Below, in pieces: positions 26,000 through 34,980 of a DNA stretch of 64,000 bases (position 1 is the stretch's first letter; each line of letters starts with the position of its first letter). The notes below the pieces were generated by a model that saw only the letters and a list, made by a program, of their open reading frames with translations, was not told where the DNA came from and searched no databases. A program made the position numbers and the translations under genes. This stretch comes from Dehalococcoidia bacterium. GTDB lineage: Bacteria > Chloroflexota > Dehalococcoidia > Lucifugimonadales > JAGWBF01. The stretch lies in assembly GCA_021295955.1 (NCBI GenBank), contig JAGWBJ010000008.1, positions 140,043-204,042 on the forward strand. Reading direction: 5' to 3'.

Positions 26000-27073
26000 C
26001 TACCTGAGAGGAGCGGCGTAGATCTGGCCACCCTTCGGGCAGTCCGTGCAGGTGGCGTCCGCCCAGAGGGCGTTGCGGCCGTTCTCCCGAGGCAGGTCGA
26101 TGCCGCCGGGTCCCAGGTTGCGGTTGTAGATTTCGCCGTAGTTGCCCACGGCCTTGATCACGTCCTGGGCCGCCGTTACTTTGAGCCCAAGGCTCTCCTG
26201 CCCGAAAGAGCCTTCCAAGCCGAACAGTCGGTCCACCTTGGTGTCGCCGGTGACGGACGTGGGAACGTTGCCGGAGGTGACGTCGTACGCCTCGGCGTAT
26301 ATCAGTATGGCCATCACCGTCTTCACGATGTCGAACCACTGGTCGTCGCCGTGGGGGACCACGGGACCGAGGGGCTCTTCCGAGATGGTCTCAGGCAGGA
26401 TCACGTGGTCCGCGCGGTTCTCCAGGGCTGTGCCGAGGGCTGCAAGCTGGGAGCGGTCATTGGTGAAGGCCTCACACTGCTGCTCCTCGTAAGCCGCCAG
26501 CACGGCATCGGTGTCCTCGAAGGTCCGTGCGGTGATGTTGAGGTCGTTCTGGTTGGAGAAGTCCTGGAGGTTCAGCTCCGTGGTGGTGCCCTGGGTTACG
26601 CACACCGTGGCGTCCTTCAGGTCCAACGCGCTGGACACGCCCAGGTCCTTCCTCACCATGAACCCCTGGCCGTCGTAGAACATGGTCTGCGCGTAGTTGC
26701 CCCATTGCGCGTCCCGGGATGTCGTCCAGGTCACGGTGCGGACGAGCATATCCACCTCTCCCGACTGGATGGTCGGGCCGCGGTCTGCCGCGGTAATCAG
26801 GCGGATTTCGATGGCGTTGGGGTCGCCCAAGACCGCCGCCGCCAGGGCCCGGCACAGGTCGATATCGAAGCCCACGTTGTTGCCGGCCTCGTTCAGGAAG
26901 CCGTAGCCGGGCACGTCGTCCCGACTGGCGCAGATTACGTTGCCCCGGTCCTGGACCACCTGAAGCCGGGCGCTCTCTTCGGCGTCCTCACTCGCGCCAT
27001 CGGTGCAAGCGGCGAGCATCGCTGCCATCGCTACCAGGCACCCAACCAGGATGTACAGTCTCTTCCTCAGCAT
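26000..27073 (-). CDS. aapJ: General L-amino-acid ABC transporter substrate-binding lipoprotein
   Basis: A 357-residue AapJ homologue. The lipoprotein signal MLRKRLYILVGCLVAMAAML-AAC places the lipidated Cys at about residue 22. The mature protein shows the AapJ pattern NVICASRDDVPGYGFLN, GFDIDLCRALAAAVLGDP, EVDMLVRTVTWTTSRD and CVTQGTTTELNL. A near-consensus Shine-Dalgarno (AAAGGA) lies 13 bases upstream. First gene of aapJQMP; it binds amino acids at the outer face of the membrane. Confidence 0.92.
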   Translation of the reverse strand: MLRKRLYILVGCLVAMAAMLAACTDGASEDAEESARLQVVQDRGNVICASRDDVPGYGFLNEAGNNVGFDIDLCRALAAAVLGDPNAIEIRLITAADRGPTIQSGEVDMLVRTVTWTTSRDAQWGNYAQTMFYDGQGFMVRKDLGVSSALDLKDATVCVTQGTTTELNLQDFSNQNDLNITARTFEDTDAVLAAYEEQQCEAFTNDRSQLAALGTALENRADHVILPETISEEPLGPVVPHGDDQWFDIVKTVMAILIYAEAYDVTSGNVPTSVTGDTKVDRLFGLEGSFGQESLGLKVTAAQDVIKAVGNYGEIYNRNLGPGGIDLPRENGRNALWADATCTDCPKGGQIYAAPLR

Positions 27074-27151
27074 CGTCAGTTCGGATCCTTTCTATGTAAA
27101 GAATGGTGTTCCCAGGCCGCTTGGCCGTAACACATCGGCAACAGACATGGC

Positions 27152-27180
27152 ATTATACGGGAATCGGGACGAAAACTCCA
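27152..27180 (-). promoter_or_regulatory. Possible promoter of aapJQMP
   Basis: On the minus strand TATAAT (27157-27152) is exact; a -35 about 17 bases upstream (TGGAGT) matches only three of six bases. It lies about 80 bases upstream of the aapJ start and next to a nested inverted repeat that could bind a regulator. Confidence 0.35.
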
Positions 27181-27230
27181 GAGGCACAGACACCGGTAAT
27201 GCCTCGGTTTACGAGGCATTACCGATTCCC
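27159..27230. repeat. Nested inverted repeat between the macroglobulin gene and aapJ
   Basis: The inner stem is a perfect 13-bp inverted repeat (27194-27206 with 27212-27224, five-base loop). An outer nine-base pair GGGAATCGG (27159-27167) matches CCGATTCCC (27222-27230), partly overlapping the inner arm. It is downstream of the macroglobulin stop and upstream of aapJ. There is no T-run on the minus strand, so a terminator without a U-tract or an aap operator are both possible. Confidence 0.55.
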
Positions 27231-27253
27231 CGGGACTCTGCGTCCGCGCCGCG

Positions 27254-30200
27254 TCACTGGGTCACGGTCATGGCGCCTCCCAGGGTCTCGCCGCGATGCT
27301 CCGGCCGGTAGTAGGAATACACCTGGGAGACGACCTCCTTTGCCCGCACCGGGTACCTGGCCCGGGCCTGGAACTCCAGTGAGACCGTCTCTCCGGGCAT
27401 CATGTCCTCGATGTAGAGGATCACCTTGCGGCCGGCGACCTCGAACCGCTTCAGGTTGGCGTTCTCCTCCACCAGGGCCGCAACCGTCTCGCGCACCGGG
27501 TCGAACCCCGTCGGCACCGCCACGTCCAGGACGACCATCCCCGCCTCGATGGGCAGCGGGGGCTGGAAGGTGACCGAGGCGGAGACGGTGATCAGGTCGT
27601 CCACCTCCACGTGGTCGGTGCCGTAGTCCACGGTGATGTCGAATACGTCCTCGACCTCCGTCCGGCGCTCTGGGACGTTGTACCGGAGCACCGACTGCAG
27701 AACGGCGTCCCCCTTGCCCTGGGCCGTCACTGAGACCACCTCTCCCAGGGGCACCTCCACCGTCTGGAGCACGTCGGCGTTCTGCGGAGTGACTCGCACC
27801 TCCTTGCTCCAGCTTCCTCCCGCCAGTATGACGGTCATGTCCACGTCGGTACGGGACTTGGCCGAGAAGGAGGTGAGCCCCTGGAGGCTGACGACGGTGT
27901 CCTGCGTCGAGCCGAAGCCCCCCAGGGCGTTGCGCTGGCCCACCAGCCACTTGGCCGCCCGGGCGGCGTTGGGCAGGTCCTCACGTTGCAGCAGGGCCAG
28001 CAGGGCGTACCCCGTAGTCTCTATGGCCGCGCTCTGGTTCCCGTGCCTGGGCGCCTGGCCCGTGGCCGGAACCGGTCCCACCTCGAGACCGTCCCCGGCC
28101 CAGTACAGCGCGCCGTTGCCGTCCACCCGGGCCATGGACATGAGCCTGTCGTGGGCCTGGCCCGCCAGCCCGCTCTCCGACAGCTCTAACGCGTAGGCCG
28201 CAATCGCCATGGTGTAGGGGTCGTCGATCCGGTCCAGCTTGCCCTCCAGGTACCGGATCGCCGCAGCAGCGGACCCGGTGTTGCCCGCCTCCAGCAGGGC
28301 GATGGCCACGTACGCCGTCAGCGCGTCGCGGCCCTGCAGCCCGCCCAGCAGCTCCTGGTGATGGAGGAAGCCCACGTTCTCGAAGGAGCCGTCATCGATC
28401 TGGTGGCTCTCTATCCACGCGGCCGCGGAGTCGATGACCGCCGGGTCCACGTAGGTCAGCGCCTTCGCCTCGGCGAAGGTCTTCATGACGAAGGCCGTGA
28501 GCCACAGGCTCCCCTCCTTGTCGCTGTCGCCGAAGGCCGAGAAGCTGCCGTCGTGCCTGCGGTACGTCAGCTCCCGCTGGTAGCCCACCGTCATCAGGTG
28601 CTCGGCCTTGGCCATTATTTCGGGCTTGAGCTGCCCCGTCTCCCGCAGGTAACGGGCGATGTACACGTTGGGAGCATACAGGATCATGTTCTGCTCGCCG
28701 CAGCCGAAGGGCATCCTCAGGAGCTGGTCCAGGCCCTCGATGGTCTGGGTCAGGTAGCTCCCCGTCACCGCCACGTAGGCACGCCCGGACCCGTCGATGG
28801 CGTCGAAGGGCAGGGAAGGGTCGAATTGGAGCCGGTGGCCGCCCGAGACCACGTGGTTCCCGACGGTCTCCACCGCCACTCCCTCGGGCTCCACCAGCAG
28901 GTCCTTGACCACCCCGTCGGCGGCCTCGGTGCTGCGGGCGGTGATGCGGACGGGGCCGCTCCCCAGACCCGTGGGGCGGATCTTGAACTCGGCCCCGCCG
29001 ATGTCGCTGGCGCCGATGGTTATCGACTTCAGCGGCGGGTCCAGCAGATCGAACCAGTCGGCCTCCTCGATCTCGACGAATATCTCCTGCGACGTGTCCA
29101 GGTAGTTGAACAGGGCGACCTTGACGGGCAGCTCCTCGCCCCGGATGGCCGAGAAGGGCAGGTCCACCGTCAGGAAGAAGGGCTGGAACACCCGGAGACT
29201 GCCCTCCCCCACGCCGAGGCCGTGCTCCTTGGACATTCCCACGGCCCGGAGCATCCAGGTGGTTATGCTGTCCGGCGCTTCGACGGGCACCACGGCGGCC
29301 CCGTCGGCGCCGGTGTGGACGTCCTGCCATATCCACGTCTCCGGGAAGAACTGGCGCACCCGCTGCACTTGGGCCAGGCCCTGGGGCACGTCCTCGACGG
29401 GAGCGGCCGCGGGAGTGGGGGCAGGCGCCGGCGTAACGCCCGCGTCGGCGGCTACCACCTCGGCGACCGCCCGGAGCACTATCCGCTGGTCCTCGTGCAC
29501 CTCGCCCGAGGGGACATCTTTGTTGGTCAGCACGATGGCGCCCGCCTCCTCGAATGTCTCCTGGGCCCCCCTGGTGACGATGGAGTCGATGAAACGGGCC
29601 TCGTGGAGCTCCACCCGGGGCTCCAGGTAGAGCTCCTCCAGCTCGTCGAAGACCTGCTGCAGGTTCAGCCGGTTCTCGGCCAGGATGAAGACCGACCTGT
29701 CCACCGCCACCAGCCCAACCCGAGACTCCCCCTGGGTCCGGAGGTCGATGTCCACCGAGGCGCCCGGCCTGACCTCCTCTTCGCTGAAACCCACCTGCAC
29801 CTGGTGCGGATAGGACGCCTGGACGCCGAAGGGCAGGTAGTCGGCCGCGATCTCATTGTTGGGCAGGATCTGGTACACGAGAATACGGGACGACGGGGCC
29901 ATTAGCTGCGTCGCGAGCAGCTCGATATCCGGGCCCGACGACACGTCGGTGAAGATGACGGTGCCCCTGGAGAGCACCTCGTAGTAGAAGTTGCGGGCGT
30001 CGCTGGTGGAGCTGACCCGGAACCGGACCGTGTCCCCCAACTGCACGTCGCCCTCGGTGACCTGCTCCACGTGGATGAAGTTGCCCGAGGGGGAGTGACC
30101 CGACTGCAGCCCCAGGAAGGTGTAGGCGCCCTCCGCCTCAGCCGAGAGATAGAGCTGGACGGCCCTGGAGGGCGGCTCCGTCTTGACCATGGCCTTTCCG

Positions 30201-31567
30201 CCCGAGGTGACCACCCTGACGGTCTCCTGGCTGACCTGCTCGAACTCCTTGTCCAGGTAGTCGATGGTGACGGCCACGTCAGTGTCCACCGGCGAGCCGT
30301 CGGGCTGCTGGGCCACGACCAGGTACGCCATGCCCAGGCCGGGCTTGAACACCCGGTTCTCGGGTATCACCCTCAGCACGACGGGCGCGGCCGCCACGGT
30401 CAGCAGCTTGCTGGTCGACTCCTCGTAGCCTGTGCCCTTCTCGCGCAGGGTCACGTCCAGCCGCACGTTTCCCTGGCCTCCGGCGGCGGGGACTCCGGCG
30501 ACGTATCCCACCGGGGGGACCGAGAAGCTGGTATCGCCTTCTATGGACCCGCTGGAGCGGGAGTACTCCTCCCATTGGCCCACGTATCGCCAGGCGACGA
30601 TCTCGAACTCCCCCACCACCGGCTTGCCGAACGAGTACTCGCCGGAGAGGACGCCCTGGATGGTCTCGCTGGTCAACACCCACTCCTTCTCGGTGTCGAC
30701 GGAGACCTGGTACTTGGGGAGAACGTACTCCTCGACTCGCACGTCGAGCTGGGTCTTCCGGTCTCCCGCCAGGGCCGTGAGCTTCCAGACCCCCAGGTTG
30801 GGCTCGGTGGACAGGGGCAGGTCCACCGTCGCCATGCCGTATTCGTCGGTGGCGACATCTCTCTTGAAGACCTTGATGCCCTTGGCGTCCTGCACCTCGA
30901 CGGTGGCGTCGGACTGCCAGGGCTTCAGCAGGGCGTCCAGCGTCATCAGCCGGATGTGGACGGTCTGCCCCGGCTTGTAGATGGGCTTGTCGGTCTCCAC
31001 GAGCAGCAGCACGCCATCCTCCACCCGGAGGGGGGCGCGCCGGGTCTCGGAGACGCCCTCGACCTGGACCTCGATCTCGTATTGGCCCGGCTCCAGGCGC
31101 GGCACCGGCAGGGACAGGTTGCCCGCTCCATCCACCTTGCCCGCCACGGCGCCCACCGGGGCGCCCTCGTCCAGCAGGATGAGGCTCACCGTGCCCGACA
31201 CGGGCCGGTCGCCGTTGAACAGCGAGACCGAGACCTGCTCCATGTAGCCTGTCCGCAGGGTCCGGGGGACGACGGCAACGAAGCTGTCCGCCGGGAGGCC
31301 CGGGACGACCTCCACCGTTGGCGCAGGCGTCACCACGGGCGCCGGCACTGCCGTAGGGACCGGTACGGGCCTGGGCGTGGGTCTCTCCCCGGGCCCGGGT
31401 AAGGGCGTCTCCGTCGGCACGGCCGTGGGCGTGGGCCTCTCAGTGGGCGCGGTTACGAGCGGCGTTTCCAAGGGCCGGCGCGGTTCGGTAGTCGGAGGGG
31501 CCCCATTGCAGCCCGCCAGTACCATCAGCAGGACCCCCATGGCCGCCAACGTCAAGAGCTTCATCAT
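27254..31567 (-). CDS. Alpha-2-macroglobulin family lipoprotein with thioester
   Basis: A 1437-residue surface lipoprotein and probable protease trap. The signal MMKLLTLAAMGVLLMVLAGC has its lipobox Cys at residue 20. A Pro/Thr-rich spacer, macroglobulin (MG) beta domains, an Ala/Pro-rich bait-like stretch (near DNA 29400-29450) and FPETWIWQDV follow. The thioester motif GCGEQN has Cys956 and Gln959, then the helical thioester domain, then a C-terminal receptor-binding-like domain (VVLDVAVPTGFDPV). This start is used because upstream codons lack family similarity and a signal peptide begins here. No pbpC neighbour is present, unlike many enterobacterial homologues. Confidence 0.9.
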   Translation of the reverse strand: MMKLLTLAAMGVLLMVLAGCNGAPPTTEPRRPLETPLVTAPTERPTPTAVPTETPLPGPGERPTPRPVPVPTAVPAPVVTPAPTVEVVPGLPADSFVAVVPRTLRTGYMEQVSVSLFNGDRPVSGTVSLILLDEGAPVGAVAGKVDGAGNLSLPVPRLEPGQYEIEVQVEGVSETRRAPLRVEDGVLLLVETDKPIYKPGQTVHIRLMTLDALLKPWQSDATVEVQDAKGIKVFKRDVATDEYGMATVDLPLSTEPNLGVWKLTALAGDRKTQLDVRVEEYVLPKYQVSVDTEKEWVLTSETIQGVLSGEYSFGKPVVGEFEIVAWRYVGQWEEYSRSSGSIEGDTSFSVPPVGYVAGVPAAGGQGNVRLDVTLREKGTGYEESTSKLLTVAAAPVVLRVIPENRVFKPGLGMAYLVVAQQPDGSPVDTDVAVTIDYLDKEFEQVSQETVRVVTSGGKAMVKTEPPSRAVQLYLSAEAEGAYTFLGLQSGHSPSGNFIHVEQVTEGDVQLGDTVRFRVSSTSDARNFYYEVLSRGTVIFTDVSSGPDIELLATQLMAPSSRILVYQILPNNEIAADYLPFGVQASYPHQVQVGFSEEEVRPGASVDIDLRTQGESRVGLVAVDRSVFILAENRLNLQQVFDELEELYLEPRVELHEARFIDSIVTRGAQETFEEAGAIVLTNKDVPSGEVHEDQRIVLRAVAEVVAADAGVTPAPAPTPAAAPVEDVPQGLAQVQRVRQFFPETWIWQDVHTGADGAAVVPVEAPDSITTWMLRAVGMSKEHGLGVGEGSLRVFQPFFLTVDLPFSAIRGEELPVKVALFNYLDTSQEIFVEIEEADWFDLLDPPLKSITIGASDIGGAEFKIRPTGLGSGPVRITARSTEAADGVVKDLLVEPEGVAVETVGNHVVSGGHRLQFDPSLPFDAIDGSGRAYVAVTGSYLTQTIEGLDQLLRMPFGCGEQNMILYAPNVYIARYLRETGQLKPEIMAKAEHLMTVGYQRELTYRRHDGSFSAFGDSDKEGSLWLTAFVMKTFAEAKALTYVDPAVIDSAAAWIESHQIDDGSFENVGFLHHQELLGGLQGRDALTAYVAIALLEAGNTGSAAAAIRYLEGKLDRIDDPYTMAIAAYALELSESGLAGQAHDRLMSMARVDGNGALYWAGDGLEVGPVPATGQAPRHGNQSAAIETTGYALLALLQREDLPNAARAAKWLVGQRNALGGFGSTQDTVVSLQGLTSFSAKSRTDVDMTVILAGGSWSKEVRVTPQNADVLQTVEVPLGEVVSVTAQGKGDAVLQSVLRYNVPERRTEVEDVFDITVDYGTDHVEVDDLITVSASVTFQPPLPIEAGMVVLDVAVPTGFDPVRETVAALVEENANLKRFEVAGRKVILYIEDMMPGETVSLEFQARARYPVRAKEVVSQVYSYYRPEHRGETLGGAMTVTQ

Positions 31568-32002
31568 CGTACGTGGACTCCCTTCCATCGATCCCACGAG
31601 GCCCGTCGGTCCCATGGGCGCCCCTGTCAAGAGTATAGACGCGCCCGGGCCGGCAAAAGTTCCACGGGCGTGAAGATTGCCTGCGGCGCCCTCTTCGAGG
31701 TACGTTGGCGAATCGCCCACCCGTCATTCCCGCCCTACCCACCCGTCATTCCCGCGCACGCGGGAATCCAGGCGAGGGGAGCGGCATAGCCGGCCGCCGA
31801 GCTCCGCCGGCCCCGCCTTCATTGCATCCGAAGACGGCCCCCCGGATTCCCGCTCGGGGGCCGGAATGACGGCGGGGAGGGCGCCGCCATCTTCATCCCC
31901 AGACGCGGCCTTCACAAGGTTATGGCAATTCCGAACGGAGCGAGGGCGGCACAATGTTCAATTGCCAACTGCAACCGGTGCGGCCACCTAGGGGGGAACC
32001 CC
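31568..32002. other. Intergenic region with repeat element, no gene
   Basis: This 435-base gap separates the macroglobulin start from the stop of the glycosyltransferase, both on the minus strand. It contains a minus-strand -10-like TATACT (31637-31632) without a good -35, and the palindromic repeat element at about 31744-31871. No coding potential is apparent. Confidence 0.5.
31744..31871. repeat. MITE-like palindromic repeat element (about 128 bp)
   Basis: The left end CGTCATTCCCG is mirrored by the right end CGGAATGACG. Inside the left end is a near-perfect palindrome ATTCCCGCG-CA-CGCGGGAAT (31748-31767), and a second partial CGTCATTCCCG copy lies just outside (31722-31732). Such CGTCATTCCCGC elements are dispersed, non-coding repeats in many high-G+C genomes. 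Confidence 0.5.
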
Positions 32003-32755
32003 TCAGGCGGCCGGGCGGCGCGGAGAGAACCGGCCCAGGCCGGGCCGGAAGGCGATGAGCGCCCACAGGAAGAAACCCAACAGCCGGAGCTGCTGGACAG
32101 GACCCAGCTTGCTCCTGCCCCCGGCCCTCTCGGTGAAGGCTATCGGCACCTCGACGATGGGCATCCGGTGCTTCATGGCGATCAGGACGCACTCGGGCTG
32201 GAACTCGAAGTGCCGCCCGCGGCCCTCTCGCACCACGCGCTCGGCCAGCCGCCGGCTGAAGACCCGAAAGTTGGTCGTGGTCTCGTGGGGCGTCCCCAGG
32301 ACGAGGCGGAAGACGCCGTTGGCCAGCCGGCTGGCCGTTGCCTGCCAGCCGGAGTGGGAGTTCCTCCCGCCCGGCGTGTACCGGCTGGCTTGCACGAGAT
32401 CGGCGCCCGTCTCTCCGGCGGCCTCCAGGAGCCTGGGCACGTCCCGGGGGTCATGGGACAGGTCCGCGTCCATGGTCAGGACACGGCCGCAGCCGTCCTT
32501 CACCGCGGCGGTGATGCCGTCCACCAGGGCCGAGCCCAGCCCCAGCCTCGCCGGCCTCGTGATCAACGAGATGTTCCCGTAGTGAGATCCTAGCTTCCGG
32601 GCGATGCTGGAGGTGCCGTCTGGGCTGTTGTCGTCCACGACGTATATGCGCGCGCCGTCGGGCAGGGGTAGGGCCTGCAGGGCATCCACCAGGCGGGGAA
32701 GGTTCCCAGCCTCGTTGTACGTAGCGATCACGACACCGAGCCCGTCCACCACCAC
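32003..32755 (-). CDS. Glycosyltransferase family 2, polyprenol-phosphate mannose synthase-like
   Basis: A 250-residue GT2 enzyme. The N-terminal nucleotide-sugar fold shows VVIATYNEAGNLPRL, YVVDDNSPDGT and MDADLSHDPRDV (DXD-type metal site), then GRNSHSGWQATASRLAN and FQPECVLIAMKHRMPIVEVPIAF, the dolichol-phosphate-mannose synthase pattern. A short hydrophobic C-terminus (LRLLGFFLWALIAF) may touch the membrane. It starts with a run of GTG codons 9 bases after the last EthD-like gene. Close to a PimA-like gene, it may make the mannosyl donor for mannolipids (inference). Confidence 0.85.
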   Translation of the reverse strand: MVVDGLGVVIATYNEAGNLPRLVDALQALPLPDGARIYVVDDNSPDGTSSIARKLGSHYGNISLITRPARLGLGSALVDGITAAVKDGCGRVLTMDADLSHDPRDVPRLLEAAGETGADLVQASRYTPGGRNSHSGWQATASRLANGVFRLVLGTPHETTTNFRVFSRRLAERVVREGRGRHFEFQPECVLIAMKHRMPIVEVPIAFTERAGGRSKLGPVQQLRLLGFFLWALIAFRPGLGRFSPRRPAA

Positions 32756-32764
32756 GACCCGCGC

Positions 32765-33418
32765 TTACAGCTCGAAGAGCTTCCTGTACACGCCCGGGGA
32801 GCCGGGCGCGTGGGTCATATGCTTTCGCATCTCCAGCGTCTGGGGATGGGCGGTCCGGTTGGCCAGCCACTCGGCCGACTGGACCACGTCCTCGTGCTCC
32901 AGCTCGTAGACGGTGAGGTACTTGGGCTGACCCCTGGTGGCGGTGTACCGCCGGCCCCGGATGCAGCCCGGCAGCGCGTTGTGCCCGGGTATGTAGACCC
33001 CGTTGTACCAGCGGTTGAACTGGTCTTCGACGGCCTCCTCGCACGACAGACGGCCCGTCACCAGGGCGGGGGCCATGCCGCCGGACGCGGCCTCCTCCGG
33101 AAATATCTGGCGGTAGGTGTTGCCCGACCAGTTGATGCCGATGACCCGGGGGGACATGCGCCTGGACCACGGCGTGGGGTTGTCGAAGTGGGTGCGATAC
33201 GCCGGGCTCTCGATGACCTCGGCGGACTCCAGCTCGTAGCAGGCGAGGTACCTCGGGCCGCCGCTCACGGCCTCGTACCGGGCCCCGTCCAGGAACCCGG
33301 GGATGGCCAGCAGCTCGGCCAGGTGCTCCTCGTTATACCAGCGGTTGAACTCCTCCTCCTTGTCGGCGGGAACGTCCGTCCACACCATGAGGAGGCCTCT
33401 GCCCTTCTTGCCGGCCAT
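32765..33418 (-). CDS. Double-domain EthD/DUF4286-like dimeric alpha-beta barrel protein, copy C
   Basis: A protein of about 217 residues with two tandem ferredoxin-like repeats, each carrying an FNRWYNEEH/FNRWYNGVY motif (near residues 23 and 135) and a PGxxxxRRY-like strand. ATG 33418 is chosen for the GGAGGGT just upstream. Third of three tandem paralogs. The fold is used by EthD, muconolactone isomerase and small monooxygenases, but no catalytic residue can be assigned. Probably a degradative or ligand-binding role. Confidence 0.75.
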   Translation of the reverse strand: MAGKKGRGLLMVWTDVPADKEEEFNRWYNEEHLAELLAIPGFLDGARYEAVSGGPRYLACYELESAEVIESPAYRTHFDNPTPWSRRMSPRVIGINWSGNTYRQIFPEEAASGGMAPALVTGRLSCEEAVEDQFNRWYNGVYIPGHNALPGCIRGRRYTATRGQPKYLTVYELEHEDVVQSAEWLANRTAHPQTLEMRKHMTHAPGSPGVYRKLFEL

Positions 33419-33472
33419 CCTACCCTCCCGGCCCACGGAGCCGGTGCGCCTTCCCTACCGGTCTCCCGGCGC

Positions 33473-34168
33473 CTAGAGCTGGAATATCTTCCTGTAGACG
33501 CCCGGAGAGCCCTCGTCGTGGGTCATCCGGGGGTACTGGTCTCCGAGGCCGCCCCCGGACTTGGCCCTGGCGGCGAACCACTCCTGGGTCTGGGACACCT
33601 TCTCGTGCTCGAACTCATACACCACCCCGTACTTGGGGCCGTGGCCCTGGTAGAGCTCGTAGCGGCGGAACCCGATGCAGCCGGGGACCTTGGCGTAGTT
33701 GGCGCCGTACACGTTGTTGTAGAACTCGTTCCACTGGGCTTCCTGGTCCTCGGGGATGGTCATGCGGCCCACCTGGAGCACCGGCGCCATGTCCCCCTGG
33801 GCCATCTCCGGGGAGACGCCCGCCGGGTGGATCATGCGGTAGTTGTTCTGGATCACCCGGGTGGCCCGCTCCCGCAGGTTCACCCGCTGGGACCACTCGG
33901 TGGGCCGTATCAAGTGCTCCTGGTACTCGGGGGTGTCCCGGACCTCGGGGTTGGACAGCTCGTAGGCCGACAGGTACCTGGGGCTGCCGCTGCCCGCCGT
34001 GGGGTCGTCGGAGTGGACGATCTCGTACCTCGCCGCGCTCAGCACCCCCGGAATAGCCAGGAGCTCGGCCATGTGCTCCTCGTTGTACCACCGGTTGAAG
34101 TCTTCCTCCATGTCGGCGGGCACGTCGGCCCACACGAGGAACAGCCCTCTCCCTTTCTTGTCAGCCAT
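33473..34168 (-). CDS. Double-domain EthD/DUF4286-like protein, copy B
   Basis: A 231-residue paralog of its neighbours: MADKKGRGLFLVWADVP, EDFNRWYNEEHMAELLAIPG, then a second domain with EEQ-type WNEFYNNVYGANYAKVPGC. It ends with GSPGVYRKIFQL, as do the other copies. GGGAGGTT precedes the ATG. The first-domain sequence is conserved most strongly between copies. Three such genes in a row suggest heteromers or divergence in substrate. Confidence 0.75.
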   Translation of the reverse strand: MADKKGRGLFLVWADVPADMEEDFNRWYNEEHMAELLAIPGVLSAARYEIVHSDDPTAGSGSPRYLSAYELSNPEVRDTPEYQEHLIRPTEWSQRVNLRERATRVIQNNYRMIHPAGVSPEMAQGDMAPVLQVGRMTIPEDQEAQWNEFYNNVYGANYAKVPGCIGFRRYELYQGHGPKYGVVYEFEHEKVSQTQEWFAARAKSGGGLGDQYPRMTHDEGSPGVYRKIFQL

Positions 34169-34204
34169 GTCGAACCTCCCTGTATCGATGGTTGGGCGCC
34201 GGGG

Positions 34205-34873
34205 TCACGACGGGAAGACCCTCCTGTACACCCCCGCCGAGCCCTCCGCGTGCCACATCCGGGGGTATATGTCCGGCAGATTGCCTCCCGCCCTGTCGGG
34301 GATGGTCTTCCACTCCTCGGTCTCCCGGGCCTCCAGGCTCTCCACCTCGTAGACAACGGAGTACTTGGGGCCGTCGCCGGTGTACAGCTCGTACCGGCGG
34401 GCGCTGATGCAGCCCGCGCACTTCAGGAACTCGGGGGCGTAGACGCTGTTGTAGAAGCTGTTCCACTCTTCTTCCTGGTCCTCGGGGATGCCCATACGGC
34501 CGATCTGCAGCACGGGCGGCAGGGACCTCTCCGAGTCTCCGGGGATGTCCGAAGGCCATATCTGGCGGTAATTGTTGGCGATGAACCGGGTGGCCCGCCG
34601 CCGGAGGTCGACGCGCTGGGTCCACTCGGTGGGATGGTCCGCCACCTCCCTGTACGGCGCGCTGTCCCTCACCTCGGGGCTGGCAAGCTCGTAGACCGCC
34701 AGGTACCGGGGGCCGCCCTGGACGGCCTCGTAACGGGCGGCGTCCAGGAACCCGGGTACGGCCAGGAGCTGGGGGATGTGCTCCTCGTCGTACCACCGGT
34801 TGAAGTCGTCCTCCATGTCGGGTGGTACGTCGGCGTAGACGAGATAGATGCCCGTACCCTTCTTGGCGGCCAT
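34205..34873 (-). CDS. Double-domain EthD/DUF4286-like protein, copy A
   Basis: A 222-residue paralog, first of the set in transcription order. MAAKKGTGIYLVYADVP opens the first domain, with DDFNRWYDEEHIPQLLAVPGF; the second has EWNSFYNSVYAPEFLKCAGC. AAAGGAGG precedes the ATG. It lies about 107 bases after the CDP-alcohol phosphatidyltransferase gene on the same strand, so it could be on the same transcript as the inositol-lipid genes or have its own promoter. Confidence 0.75.
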   Translation of the reverse strand: MAAKKGTGIYLVYADVPPDMEDDFNRWYDEEHIPQLLAVPGFLDAARYEAVQGGPRYLAVYELASPEVRDSAPYREVADHPTEWTQRVDLRRRATRFIANNYRQIWPSDIPGDSERSLPPVLQIGRMGIPEDQEEEWNSFYNSVYAPEFLKCAGCISARRYELYTGDGPKYSVVYEVESLEARETEEWKTIPDRAGGNLPDIYPRMWHAEGSAGVYRRVFPS

Positions 34874-34980
34874 GGGGCCTCCTTTCCCTCCACTGGGTCA
34901 CTCCCCTGCTGTCCGTAGTGTATGGAGGGGCCGGAGCCCTGTCAAGAATGGGCGCAGCTCCGCAAACGGGGGCGCGGCGG

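Noticed and set aside
31622-31637. TTGACA and TATACT on the minus strand before the macroglobulin gene
   Set aside because: The two boxes are in the wrong order and spacing to form one promoter.
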